Shown here piece by piece: positions 11,101-22,024 of a stretch of DNA of 64,000 nucleotides (its first letter is position 1; every line of letters starts with the position of its first letter). This DNA comes from Tupaia tana (lineage: Eukaryota; Chordata; Mammalia; Scandentia; Tupaiidae), in the NCBI GenBank assembly GCA_026018925.1, contig JAKSZU010000016.1:31648877-31712876 (forward strand), in the 5' to 3' direction. The notes beneath the pieces are model-generated. The model was not told where the DNA came from, ran no database searches, and saw nothing but the letters and a program-made list of their open reading frames with translations. A program made the position numbers and the translations under genes.

Positions 11101-11683
11101 GACTCATGAGAAATGACTGTCCACACAGAGTACACCCCTTAAAAGATGACTAGAAATGTGTCAGTATCTCTGTGAGAATAGATCTTTATCATTTCACAGA
11201 GACTTAGTCTATAAAGTCCACGATTGGCCCACAGTATCATCTCTGAGGAAAAACTAGCAAGCACTTGATATAAATAATTCAGTAGATGTACCTATCATAT
11301 GTTGCCTCATGCTTAAGAATGTCAAAGAAAAACTCTCAAAACTTTCTTCACTGTCTGTATCACTTCGAATTATGAGAGTCATCTTTCCTATAACCTAAAT
11401 CCAAGGAGAATACTCTCAATCTAACTGTATCTGAGATATAGTTAGATATACAATATCTAATAGATATAGTTAGATTGATAGTATTCTATTTGAATATTAT
11501 ATATTCTATACTATACTATCTATTTGTCTATCATCTATATATCTATGGACAGAAGCTTCAGAGAATGACTAAAAGAACACACTTTGAAAGCAGGTAAGAC
11601 ATATACAGATCATTCCACCTCAAAATGTGGTTTAGATGGTAGATAACAATGATTGAAGAAGGGTGTGTTTTATTTTGCTTTAA
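11101..11683. other. Unique sequence with AT-rich palindrome
   Basis: No gene is seen. It contains the hairpin at 11408-11486 followed by TATCT-rich low-complexity sequence to about 11545. Confidence 0.5.
11408..11486. repeat. Imperfect palindrome / potential hairpin
   Basis: The left arm 11408-11432 (starting GAATACTCTCAATCTAACTG) is the reverse complement of 11462-11486 with 2 mismatches in 25, one of which would be a G-U pair in RNA. The loop is about 29 nt and AT-rich. Confidence 0.85.
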
Positions 11684-11922
11684 TTTTTGCCAGAGGGCAC
11701 ATACACTCACCAGAGAGAGGGTGAGGGAAAGTAAGAAAGTACCCCCTACGGGGAATGGTCATGTCACAATTCATTCTCTTCCATCTCTCCCTCCTTTTTG
11801 GGGATTTTGGGCACACATGCACATATACCTAGCATGTTTCTTAAGCCACTAAGTCCAGGACTCAAGGCATGCAGTTAGTCATTTAGGATTCAGCATCTTA
11901 ACCATCATGCCACAAATTGCAC
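11684..11922 (-). mobile_element. SINE family A, older copy
   Basis: Antisense features: GCCAGAGGGCACATACACTC, a GA-rich stretch, CCCCCTACGGGGAATGGTCA, then the decayed head ending CTTAACCATCATGCCAC. Diverged from the young consensus. Confidence 0.8.
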
Positions 11923-12252
11923 CACTTTAAGAAGTTTTAACAGATTCAATAAATATCTTATTGTTGATGATATGCCATGCACTTGTCTCTACTCATTGGG
12001 AATCATAGGAAAAGAGTTCAGGTGGAAATACAGACTTCAATTCACAAAGGTTTACAAAAGTTAGGAATACTCTATGGATATTTTTTGAACCTTCAAGAAT
12101 AATAGACAGGGGTTTGATTCTGCAGTAATTGCTTATAATACTGACACTGAAAGATGAAATACCAGCTAAGTGGAGAAATTATTTAGTCCTACATGGCATT
12201 CATAGTGTTTTGTCTCTTGCACCCACTTTTATTCCTACTGTTGTGAATTTGA

Positions 12253-12500
12253 ATTCTTTTTTTAAAAAATTTGTTTACTTATTTATTCCATAAGTGGGAG
12301 AGAACAAGAGAGGAAGAGACATAAACCCAACAGAACCTCAGTGCTGCCATCTACCCCTAGACTTAGCTAGTCCCAGATCATGGGCCCACACATGACCCAC
12401 ATGCTCAGGTAAATCATCAGATGCAAACCCAAAACCTTCCCAGGTGGGTCAGACTCACAAAGCATTTTCCACTGTGCTACCACCCAGCTCTCTGAAATCT
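12253..12500 (-). mobile_element. SINE family B, diverged
   Basis: Antisense copy: T/A-rich left edge, GAGAG-rich stretch, CTAGTCCCAGATCATGGGCC (7SL-like portion) and a head ending CACTGTGCTACCACCCAGCT. Same layout as the copy at 259-508. Confidence 0.7.
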
Positions 12501-12544
12501 TTCTTTCTCACAATTTTATGTATAATAGTTTTTTTAATCTCATT

Positions 12545-12735
12545 TGAATGACATAGCACCTTTTGGAGATATATTATTTTTACTCACCATTTTATAAATA
12601 AAGAAATTGAGTCTCAGAAAGTTTTAATAATATTCACCTAGTAAAGTAACTAACAATTAGTAGAACCAAAACTTGAACACAGTTAGTCAGAATCTAAATC
12701 CTGTCATTTCTCTTTATATCATGCTAATCATTGTA
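12545..12735 (-). mobile_element. MIR SINE, reverse
   Basis: Antisense MIR pattern: CATTTTATAAATAAAGAAAT, GAGTCTCAGAAAG, then ACTTGAACACAGTTAGTCAG and TCATGCTAATC. Old and diverged. Confidence 0.7.
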
Positions 12736-13360
12736 CAGGCATTCCCCAAATGACAAATAGATCAGATTCCCATACTTTGTTTTGAAATCTGAATTTAATC
12801 CCTATAGAAACAATGTTATAAATGGCAGTTAAATTCCTGTCTAGTTCAGGAAAGACAATTTAACCCAAAATGTAAATGAATCATTGCAGACTTGTTAGAC
12901 AGAATTCTAGAGTCTGGAAACAGGAGATGTGTGATGACAGCTTTTCAAACTACCAGAGGTATTCACATTTTTTTGCAAAAGGTGCTTAGTGTGCTGGAAT
13001 GAAGCTCTAAAGGATGAAGTTGCATGAAATGTTTCAGAAGGAGATAGGAAACAAACAGCCAGTGTGAGGAGGAGATAGTTTAGAATATGTTAGGCTTACC
13101 TAGAAATCTCACACCAAGATCATTTCTACCTAAGGTACTCAGATGTATGGCTTCTTTTTTTTCTCCAGTATCAATGATTTGGGTTTGGTTTGTTTTTCCA
13201 TCTTTGTTTTTCAGTTTTTCACAAGAAAAACAATCCTGAAATAGCCATTCCTGTTGATGATTTTCACACATTTTCATTAGATATATACCAAAAAAATGAA
13301 AATGCAGATCGTAACAAACATAAATGCCTAATTCTAATAAGTGACACTAAAATACTTTCC
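12736..13360. other. Unique sequence
   Basis: No recognised repeat or gene. Confidence 0.45.
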
Positions 13361-13366
13361 AACATA

Positions 13367-13436
13367 TTGGGTGGTTGGAAAGTCATAATATGTTTTTCTA
13401 TGCAAGAACTGTGTCATGACTTTTCTGACAACCCAG
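13367..13436. mobile_element. Mariner-type palindromic MITE (70 bp)
   Basis: Starts TTGGGTGGTTGGAAAGTC and ends GACTTTTCTGACAACCCAG. The ends are inverted repeats and the element is flanked by TA on both sides (13365-13366, 13437-13438), as expected for Tc1/mariner insertion. Same family as copies at 27.9, 29.7, 49.3 and 53.9 kb. Confidence 0.9.
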
Positions 13437-13499
13437 TAGTTTTCTCAGTTTTTATTTCCAGTGTTCCAGTGTTTATATCTTTGTAATACCTGGTAGCAT

Positions 13500-14360
13500 T
13501 TTTTTTTTCATTTTAGCCATTCTGGCGAATGAGTAGTATTAAATAATTGTGATTTTAATCAGATTTCCCCTATGACAAATGAGGCTGAACATATTTTATA
13601 AAATGACCACCCAGTTAAACAACCTCATTTAAAAAGTACCATGTAAAGTCCTTGGCAATTTGCTATTGGGTTATCTGTCATTCACATACTTGATTTATCA
13701 GAGGTCTTTATATATTGGCCGTCTGTCAAATACATATGTTGTAAAATCTTTTTATACTCTGTGTCTTGCATTTTACTTTCTTGTGCCTTTTGATGAGCAG
13801 AAGTTACTCAATTTTCTTTAGTCTAAATTTTCAATACTTTGTTTTATGGGTAGTAATCACTTAAATAGTTTAAGAAATTTTATCTCATGAAAATATTTTT
13901 CTATATGTTCGTTCAGCACTTACAGCTCAGTTCAATACACCTCCAATAGATTTTTGTATATGGTGAAAATAGAGATAGAATGTAATTTTTTTAGCCATAT
14001 AGTTAACCAGTTGACCCAGTACTGTTTATTAAAAAGACCCCCTTTTCTCCACTGCTCTGTAGTTCAATATTATCAATAGCAAGTACCTAAATAATCATAC
14101 ATTTCTGAGCTCTTTATTCTAGTTCATTTATTTATCCTTTGTGATAACATTAGATACTAGACTGCCTTAATTACTGTATCTTTATAAACGTGTCTTGATA
14201 TGTATTAGGGCAAGTTCTTCCATCTGATTCTTCCCTAAATAGTTCTGTTCTTGATCTTTCTTTTATTTTTATAATTCATTTAGAATCTCTTACAACACAC
14301 TTTGATTGGAATGGGAGATAACTTTTTTTTTTTTACAATACTGAATCTTGATAATATGTC
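13500..14360 (-). mobile_element. L1M LINE fragment (antisense ORF2 / 3' region)
   Basis: Recognisable antisense L1M sequence: CATTCTGGCGAATGAGTAG, GAGGTCTTTATATATTGGCC, TTTTGATGAGCAGAAGTTAC and TTTGTATATGGTGAAAATAG occur in the expected 3'-to-5' order. Old and full of stops. Confidence 0.75.
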
Positions 14361-14689
14361 CCTCTTTACATTTAGGTCTTTAATTTTTCTTCAATAGTTT
14401 TCTGAAGTTTTTCAGTGAGACAAACTTACACATACTGTGTTGAGTTTATTTGTATTTATTTCATGTTATTAATGGTAAGCAAAGGTGCACTACGTAATGC
14501 AATCTCCTTTGCTGATGATGAGTATGTGTATTTCCTTGATTATCATACACTGTATGGAACTTTAAAAAACCATACCATACCACACAAAGATGTACAATAA
14601 TTATGTGTGAATCAGAAGTTATAATTTAAGAGTCTTTACTAAAAAATAACCTAGTCCTTAAGTTTTAATTCTTCTCTTGAACATAGAAA
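14361..14689. other. AT-rich sequence, probably L1-derived
   Basis: Lies between two antisense L1M segments. No clear identity of its own. Confidence 0.35.
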
Positions 14690-15778
14690 TGCAAACTGCT
14701 TTTTAGTTACTATATTAAGGTATAATTCACATACAATAAACTACACATATGTAAAATGTCCAATTTGATAAGTATTGACATGTGTAGACACCCAAGAGAC
14801 CATCACAAAATCAAGATAGTGAACCTATCCATCACTCTCAAAATGTTTTTTTGTGTCCTTTTGTGACCCTCTTACTCCTCCCCATGACCTTCTGCCCCTA
14901 GTTAAGCACTGATTTAGTTTTTTAACTAAACGCAAACTTAGTTTGCATTTTCTAGAGTTCTATTATTAATAGTTATACAGCATGTGCCTTTTTGTCTGAC
15001 GTCTTTCACTCAACATGAGTATGTTGATACTCATCCGTGTTGTTCTAAGTATTACAGATCATTCATTTTTTGTTTTCAAGGGATATTCCATTGTATGGAT
15101 ATATCATAATTAATAATGAATCTATTTATCTGTTGAGGGACATTTGACTTGTTTCCATTTGGGGGGACACTGCAAATACAGCTGCTTACATTTTTATATA
15201 CAAATCTTTGTATGAATATATTCTTTCATATTTCCTATATCAAATACTTGTAAGTGGAATGGCTAGAATAGGTATATGTTTTAACTTTTTAAAAACTTGT
15301 CACACTTTTTTTGTATACTATTATCATTTTATAGTCCTACAAGCAGTGCATGACATTAGCCTTCTTCATTTTAGGCAGTCTGCTAGCTCTAACAGGTATA
15401 GTCATACTGAATTAAGGTTTTAACTTGCAACTTCCTAATAATTAATGTTGTGGGGCATCTTCTCATGTGTTTATTAACTATATCTATATCTATATATATC
15501 ATCTGGCAAAATGTCTATTCAAGTCAGTTGAACATTTTGTCTTATTTCTATCTTATTATTGAATTTTAAAGGTCTTTAAATATTCTACATACAAGCATTT
15601 TATCAGATGTATGATTTGAACTTTTTTCTTCTAACCTGTGATTCATTTTTTATCCTTTCACTAATTTCATTCAAAAAGCAGAAGGTTTAAACTAAGAAGG
15701 ATTACAATTTATCTTTTTTTTTCTTTTCTGATTCATGCTTTTGACATTTTATCTAGGAAATCTTTGCCTAATCCTAGG
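14690..15778 (-). mobile_element. L1M LINE, 3' part (antisense)
   Basis: Opens with the L1M 3' UTR signature in antisense (AAGGTATAATTCACATACAA and TTTGATAAGTATTGACATG). It runs through ATATTCCATTGTATGGATAT and TTTCCATTTGGGG to ATCTTTGCCTAATCCTAGG, where a MaLR LTR interrupts it. The rest of this L1 continues in pieces to about 20.16 kb. Confidence 0.8.
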
Positions 15779-16136
15779 TGCTATGGACTAAAATACGTTT
15801 TCTTCAAATTCATATGTCGAAAGCTCTTAGCCCTAATGTGACTATATTTGAAGGTAATTACAGTTAAATAAGTTATAAGAGTGGGACATTGATCCAGGAA
15901 GAACTGGTGTCTTTTTAAGAAGACATACCAGAGCCCTTTCCCTTTCTTCCTCTACCATGTGAAGACACAGTTAGAAAATGGCAATCTGCAAGCTAGGAAG
16001 AGAACCCTCATCACACAAAGAATTGACTGGTACCTTGATCTTGGAGTTCCCAGGCTCCAGAACTGTGAGAAATAAATTTCTGTGGAGTCACTCAGTCTGC
16101 GGCATTTCCTTATAAAAGCCCAACAAGACTAATATA
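15779..16136 (+). mobile_element. Solo LTR of a MaLR endogenous retroelement (MST/MLT1-like)
   Basis: Starts TGCTATGGACTAAAATACG. It contains AAATTCATATGTCGAAAGC, GAAGACACAGTTAGAAAATG, the block CTCCAGAACTGTGAGAAATA and an AATAAA polyadenylation signal, all typical of ERVL-MaLR LTRs. It is flanked by CTAGG (15774-15778) and CTAGT (16137-16141), a 4-of-5 target duplication, and the antisense L1M resumes exactly after it. No internal retroviral region is present. Confidence 0.85.
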
Positions 16137-16235
16137 CTAGTTAACAAAAATTTTATCCTATATTTTCTTCTCATTTTTTTATTATTTTAATGTTTATTTA
16201 AAAATGAAACCCTCAGGCTTAGTTTTATCTTCTAT
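16137..16235 (-). mobile_element. L1M LINE continuation
   Basis: ATTTTATCCTATATTTTCTT is the antisense L1 sequence expected immediately after ATCTTTGCCTAA, confirming that the LTR split one L1 copy. Confidence 0.7.
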
Positions 16236-16239
16236 TGCT

Positions 16240-16730
16240 AGAAGATGCATATATGTACCAGAAAGAGAAAGAGAGAAAAACCACTCCTTTGAACCAGCAG
16301 GTAGCAAAATAGTTACATCACCAGACTCTCATGTTGTAGTCAACTGTAGTTCAAGTCCCAGACTTGGGTGTGTGTGTGTGCATGCCCAAAATCCTGAGAG
16401 GAGAATGGAGGAGAGGGATTGCAGCATGACCATTCCCCCGGGGAGTGATTTCTTGATTTTTGTCTCTCTGTCTCTGTCTCTCTAGTGAGTGCACATGCCC
16501 CGTAGCAAAAATCTCTCAAAAAAAAAAAAAAAAAGCAAGCACTCCTTAATGGAGTATGGTCACACCGCAATAATTTTTCTTCCATTTTTCTATCCCATCA
16601 GGGTCCTGGACATATGCATACATGTGTCTAGTGTGTTTTTTAAGCCTCTGGGGGTAAAGATTCAAATCACAGGCTGTGAAGGACCCAACTACCTCTGCAC
16701 AACACTTAACCACTGCACTATGAGGATGGA
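16240..16730 (-). mobile_element. SINE family A, old copy, split by a younger one
   Basis: The two halves are 16240-16289 (GTACCAGAAAGAGAAAGAG) and 16535-16730 (ATGGAGTATGGTCACACCGC through CTTAACCACTGCACTATG). Together they make one antisense family A element interrupted by the sense copy at 16290-16534. CACTCCTT occurs on both sides of the insertion. Confidence 0.8.
16290..16534 (+). mobile_element. SINE family A nested in an older antisense copy
   Basis: Sense copy from TTGAACCAGCAGGTAGC to a 16-nt poly(A). The body GCATGCCCAAAATCCTGAGA, CATTCCCCCGGGGAGTG and the CT block are present. Confidence 0.85.
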
Positions 16731-16744
16731 TCTATCTATGATCC

Positions 16745-17214
16745 ATTTTAAAGTAACTTTTGATGTGGTGTAACATATAAATCAAAATTTATTTACATAT
16801 GGATATGCAATTGTTCTAGCACTATTTGTTCAGAAAATTATATTTTTTCCACTGGGTTCACTTTGCAGCTTTGTTAAAAATCAATTGTTCATGTATGTGG
16901 ATTTGCATATCTCCACATTCTAGTAAGTTTCATGATCTATTTACCTGTCTTTAATATCACACTTTCTTGATAAGTTATGTCTTATTTCTGAATCGGTATC
17001 AGTAGAAGTTATGTAAGTATTATTTATCTTTTCAGAGGTCCAGATTTTAAGTTCATTGATTTTTTTCTCTATTTTTGTTCTATTTTTGTTTCTTTTCTTA
17101 CGTACTTTCTTCCTTTCTTTGTTTCTACTCTCATTTATTTGACTGCTATTTTAATGTCAGTTTCATTTTAATGTAAATTTTTTCTCTTTTATACTGTTTC
17201 TTCTTAATTTTTTT
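16745..17214 (-). mobile_element. L1M LINE continuation (antisense ORF2)
   Basis: ATATGCAATTGTTCTAGCAC, CACTATTTGTTCAGAAAAT and TTGTTAAAAATCAATTGTTC are the antisense L1 ORF2 block that follows the previous segment in order. Confidence 0.8.
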
Positions 17215-18015
17215 TAATTTGCATTTTCTCATTGTATAGAATTACAGTATACAATATGGGTTTTCAATGCATAAATGCATTGCATGCCAAGCAAGTCAAA
17301 GATATTACCACACACAACAACATATCATTCTTATATCTGTTATTTTTTTTTTCTTAGCTTCTCCCTCTTACTCCCAACTGTCTACCCCTACCTATATATT
17401 CTCTGGTATCTATACTTGCTGTCTCTGCATAATACCAATATTTCAGTTTCTACCATAAAGTGCAGACATTTGATATATATTGAGCAGGGACATACAAAGC
17501 CTGTCTTTCATAGTCTGGCTTGCATTAAATTGTATATATTCATCCCCTTTGTGTCGAATGATAGCTCTTATATTTTTTTTAATGGCTGAGTAGTATTCCA
17601 TAGTGTAAATAGACAAGTGGGACTACATCCTGGTGCTATCCTTCTTTACAACAAAGGAAACAATAATCAGTGTGAAGAGACAAGCCTCACAAGGAGAGAG
17701 AATATTTGCAAACTATGCTTCAGATACAGGACTGATAACCAGAATATATAGGAAACTCAAGCAGCTCATCCACAACAACATAAACCAAACAAACAAAAAA
17801 TAATCCAATTGAAAAGTTGACAATTGAGCTGAACAGACAGCTTTTCAAGGAAGATATATGAATAACCAAAAGTCATATTAAAAAAATGTTTAGCATCTCT
17901 TATCAAAAGGGAAATGCAAATCATAACCACAGTGAGACAACCTTTAACCCCCAGAAAGAATGGCTATGATTAAAAAAAATAAAGAACAACAAATGCTGGT
18001 GAAGCTGAAGCTGTG
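17215..18015. mobile_element. Twin-primed (5'-inverted) L1 insertion
   Basis: 17215-17605 is an antisense L1 3' end (3' UTR shared with 4.4-4.7 kb, then ATGGCTGAGTAGTATTCCAT). At 17606 it switches to sense-strand L1 ORF2 (GCAAACTATGCTTCAGATAC, GAAATGCAAATCATAACCAC, CAAATGCTGGTGAAGCTGAA), which lies just upstream in a normal L1. A minus-strand 3' part joined to an inverted upstream part is the signature of twin priming. The insertion sits within the older L1M. Confidence 0.85.
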
Positions 18016-18021
18016 ATATCT

Positions 18022-18025
18022 TTCT

Positions 18026-18065
<40 letters not shown>

Positions 18066-18080
18066 TTATTTGTTTATTTT
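18022..18080. repeat. (TCTA)n microsatellite
   Basis: About ten TATC/TCTA units with a degenerate TTTATT end, between the L1 junction and a SINE fragment. Confidence 0.95.
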
Positions 18081-18190
18081 AGCATGCACCCACATGTGCT
18101 TGGCGTGATTTTCAAGCCACCAGGTCCAGTACTCAAACTTCAACACTTTGGAAGTCCACCATCATAACCATTACACCACCTGTTAGTCCA
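18081..18190 (-). mobile_element. SINE family A fragment (head and part of body)
   Basis: GCATGCACCCACATGTGCTT, AAGCCACCAGGTCCAGTACT and CATAACCATTACACCACCTG match the antisense body-head portion. The tail side appears replaced by the tetranucleotide repeat. Confidence 0.75.
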
Positions 18191-18664
18191 AGTGTGACTT
18201 AATCATCTTGAGCTTACTTTGAGTTTTATTTTCCTTCCTTTCGAGTTTCTTAATTCAGAGGTTGAGATAGTAGATTTGTGATTTTTTTCCTCTTATATGT
18301 TACTAAATGCTATAATTTTGCCTCTAAGTTCTATTTTGGCAGCATCCCACAAATTTTTGTACCATCTATTTTTATTTCAATTTAATTCAAAATATTTTTT
18401 TATTTCCCTTTTGATTTTAGGAGAGGTTTTGTTTGTTTGTTTTCAAATATTTTAGGATTGTTCTAAGATATTTTGTAGATTTCTAAACTAGTTTCATTTC
18501 AATCATATAGTTTGCATGGCTCTTATCCTTTCATAATTTTTGAAATTTATTTTATTACTAGAACATGCTCTCCCTGGTCAACATTATGTGATCCCTGGAA
18601 AAAGAACTTTTTTTGTTGTTGTTTAGTAGAAGAGTATGAAAATGTCAAGTAGGTTGATTGAAAG
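18191..18664 (-). mobile_element. L1M LINE continuation (antisense ORF2)
   Basis: ATGCTATAATTTTGCCTCTA and GCAGCATCCCACAAATTTTT are a conserved antisense L1 ORF2 block, further 5' in the element than the preceding segments. Confidence 0.75.
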
Positions 18665-18674
18665 TGTTTCTACA

Positions 18675-18954
18675 GAGGCCAGTAAGTGGGGTGGTGATTA
18701 ACACACTGGACTCCCACTGCAATTCAAGTCCCTGACCTGGTGGCTTGAAAATCACACTATGTGTGTGTGTCTCTCTCTGTGTGTGTATGTGTGTGTGTGT
18801 GTGTGCCCAAAATACCAGGAAGAGAATGAAGGAGAAAGAATTGTGGCATGGCCATTACCCCAGGTGGTGATTTCTTACTTTCCTACTCTCTGCCTCTCTC
18901 TTTCTCTCTCTAGTGAGTACATATGCCTCATGGCAACCCCCGCCCCGAAAAAAA
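18675..18954 (+). mobile_element. SINE family A, older copy with TG/CT repeats
   Basis: Head GGGGTGGTGATTAACACACT, B box AATTCAAGTCC, a TG-rich body expansion (18759-18805) and a CT block. The flanks carry TGTTTCTACA on both sides (about 18665-18674 and 18955-18964). Confidence 0.85.
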
Positions 18955-18964
18955 TGTTTCTACA

Positions 18965-19870
18965 ACTAACAAATATAAGGTACTAGATTAGTTAACAGAA
19001 TTGTTAAATTTTTCTGTAATTTTACTGACTTCCTGTCTACTTATTCTATTAGCAGTTGAAACCTCCAACTGTAAGTTTATTTTTCTTTGCAGGTCTGTCA
19101 GTTTTTACTTTATATAATTAGAAGTTCTGTCAACAGGTGCAAAAAAGTGTTTACAATGTTCTACTCTCTTGATAAATTGACTCCTTTATCATTATTAAGT
19201 GAGTCTTTAAATCTTTATTCTTTACTATGGAATTTATTTTTTCTGATATTAATATAGTCACACTAGCTTTCACTAGCATTGAATATCTTTTTCCATTCTT
19301 TTACTTTTACCTTATTTAAGTTGGCTTCTACAGGCAGAATATTGTCATGTTTTCTAATTCAATCTGAGATATTTATACTATTTCCATTTCATGCAATTAT
19401 TGTAATGGTGAAATTAAGTCTCTTATTTTTCTATTGTTTTCTATTTGTGCCATCTCTTCTTTGTTTTCTTTTTTCTCTTATTCTTGCCTCCTTTGAGTTA
19501 AGTGCTTTTTAATAATTCTATCATTTTTGTTGACTTATTAGCTAAAATTACTAAGTCAGTATTAATAAAAATTAATGTTTTATTTTAGCGATTGCCCTGC
19601 AGTTTACAGCATATCTCTTTAGGTTATCACAGTATAAATTCAAGTAATATTATATTACTGCACTTAAAATATAAAAATATTTCAAGGGTTCTTTTATTTC
19701 TTCCCTCCTGCCCATTTTGTGGTTGTTGCCATTTAATTCCTTCTATATATATTATAAATCCTATAACAAATTACTGTTTTTATTTAAACACTCAATTACC
19801 CTTTAAAAAGAATTTAAACAATTAAAAAAATTGCATTTGTCCTCATAGTTAGCATTTCCACTGCTCTTCT

Positions 19871-19902
<32 letters not shown>

Positions 19903-20160
19903 AAGATCCTTGTTTTCAACTAGTATCATTCTTTTTGTTTGAAGGATCCACCAATGTGCACTTAGTATGGTAATAAAGCCTTATAGATTTTGTATGTCTG
20001 AAAACGAGGACTTAATTTTGACTTATCTCCTTGAACACAGAAAGTATAGCTCCTTTAGCATCTATGATTATTCCAATATCTAGAATGCCTATAGATCTAT
20101 GCCTGTTATCTGATATTTCTGCAGGTTTTCTTTCATGTTGTCTTGCCTCCTTATGTTCAG
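18965..20160 (-). mobile_element. L1M LINE, 5'-ward part (antisense)
   Basis: GAAACCTCCAACTGTAAGTT, TTTACTTTATATAATTAGAA, TTGATAAATTGACTCCTTTA and TTTCTGATATTAATATAGTC follow L1 order. Sequence becomes too diverged to place with confidence after about 19.6 kb, so the right boundary is approximate. Confidence 0.65.
19871..19900 (+). repeat. (TG)n microsatellite
   Basis: About 14 uninterrupted TG units. Confidence 0.95.
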
Positions 20161-20182
20161 ATAATTCTATAAATAATTTTTT

Positions 20183-20427
20183 AGAGGCCACGAAGTAAAA
20201 TTATGGGGGTGTAGTGGTAAAATACGATGCTCATGGGAGCCACATGAAAGAGTTCTCAGTTTGCATATAGAAACTTACTTTAGTATACCAGGCATGCAAG
20301 TGCCCCTGATCCAGGCTTGGCTGAGGCTGAGAGTGGATCTCTGTTGGAGGTGCTGCTGTCACTCTGTCTCACTGTTCCTCTTTCACCTATGGAGAAGGTA
20401 AATAAATTAACTTAAAATAAAATTAAG
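20183..20427 (+). mobile_element. SINE family B
   Basis: Head GGTGTAGTGGTAAAATACGA, decayed B box, then TGATCCAGGCTTGGCTGAGG and GAGAGTGGATCTC (7SL-like), CTGTTGGAGGTGCTGCTG, a short CT stretch and an AAATAAATTAA tail. Confidence 0.8.
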
Positions 20428-21425
20428 GCAAAGGGTAATGTTATGTTCCTCTAGAAAAGATCTGTATGTTTAAGACTGCAAAGTGCTTAAAAGCACTAAC
20501 ACTACAGGACAAACTTACTCCAATATTAAGGATTGAGATGGCATAAAACAGAACTTCTCTAGTTGTAGGGTCTACTTCTGGTTCATTCATATTCCTAGGG
20601 TGGAGTCCTCAGAATCTTCAGCTGGAGTAAGAATGATTCTCAACTGTCTATACCTTGAGTGAGTTCTGCTTACCAATACCTGTTCCCTTAACCCTGCAAG
20701 GTTGTCTAAAGTGCTTCTCATTCTCTCAATATTTAGGAGAGAAAAGAGGGATACAGTAGGCTTTAAAACAGCACCTGAATACCAAAGTTATTATTCTAAA
20801 CTCTCACTCTCTCTCAGGTCCTGGCCCAGTAATTCATTTCTAACTTGTCATCTCTCCAGTAAACTCAAGGAGACTTAAAAATATTTTTTCTAAATAGTCT
20901 AATTTTTCTCAGCCAGAGGGATTACTTAAGCTATTTAATTTGTCATTACCAGAAAAGAAAGTCACTTGCCTTTGTTTTTTCAATCACTACTATGGCAGTA
21001 AGAAGACTAAGAACACTGGCAAACTGAGTTTGTGACTAGTAGTGAACAGTTGCAGGAATATATGGGTCATTTATAATTCGAGTGCATGTTATTTGGAATC
21101 TTTCTAAGTAACAATTGAAGCCAGAATAATTCTTATTTTATCTTTAATATAGATAAAATAGATAAACTCAACTTCAAATATTGCTCTTTCTGAACTCTTA
21201 GTACTCTTCTCTGAGAGACTTATTTGGTCTTTAGCTAAACTATGTATATTGCAATTTAATTATTTTGTGCTTGCAAATGCTCACTCCTTAAGTAGTTACT
21301 GAGGTATTTCGGAAGTGAGATTATATCCTAAATCTTTGTCCATCTTCTTCTTATACTTATGGCCATTCCATTTATTAAAATGATAGGTTTTCAAAATTTA
21401 ACCAATGTATACCTCCCTTGTGTTT
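20428..21425. other. Unique sequence
   Basis: About 1 kb with no recognised repeat or gene. Confidence 0.45.
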
Positions 21426-21429
21426 AAGA

Positions 21430-21945
21430 AGAAACTCAACTTACTTTGTTGGCATTCACAGTCTTCATGATCTGTCACTTCTGTATTCTCTTGATCTATG
21501 ACAATTCTGCTTCCCCAATATCTGGCATGGAAAGTCCCTACTTTACTCCTACTGAACTGCCATGATGTCCCCTAACCACTTCAGTCCCACAGCAGTACCT
21601 TTGTGCATCTATTTCCTCTGCTTGGAATGTCTTGCTTTTGCCCTATTTTCTCTCTCCCCCACCACTTTTCCTTACCTGGTAACTTATACTCTGCCATAAG
21701 GACACAATTTAGAGATCGCTTTTTCTGGAACACCTTCCCTGATGTACCCAAGATGGGAATAAATACTAGTTCTAGGTAGATATTCCATGTTACCCTTATT
21801 ATGGTCATTTCAGCACTTTATCGTAATTTTCTATTTACACATGTGTCTTCTACATTTAGCTCTTAGTTTCTCAAGTGACTTACTAATTCATTGTTTATCT
21901 ATCATTTTCTCAGACTGTAGTTCTCAATATTTGTTCAATAAATAA
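21430..21945 (+). mobile_element. L2 LINE 3' end
   Basis: Motifs in L2 order: CTTCATGATCTGTCACTTCT, CCTCTGCTTGGAATGTCTTG, TTTCTGGAACACCTTCCCTG and TCAGCACTTTATCGTAATTT, ending AATATTTGTTCAATAAAT. Confidence 0.85.
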
Positions 21946-22024
21946 AAAGGCAAAATAAAGGCATGTACATCAGAGAAAAACTTTATAGAAAAGAAGAAGC
22001 TAAATACAATGTCCATCTTTAAAA

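Noticed and set aside
15779-16136. Possible endogenous retrovirus with genes
   Set aside because: Only a solo MaLR-type LTR is present. No gag, pol or env-like coding sequence adjoins it.
18022-18080. Regular short repeats considered as a possible CRISPR-like array
   Set aside because: It is a simple tetranucleotide microsatellite with no spacers. No CRISPR array is plausible in this mammalian DNA.
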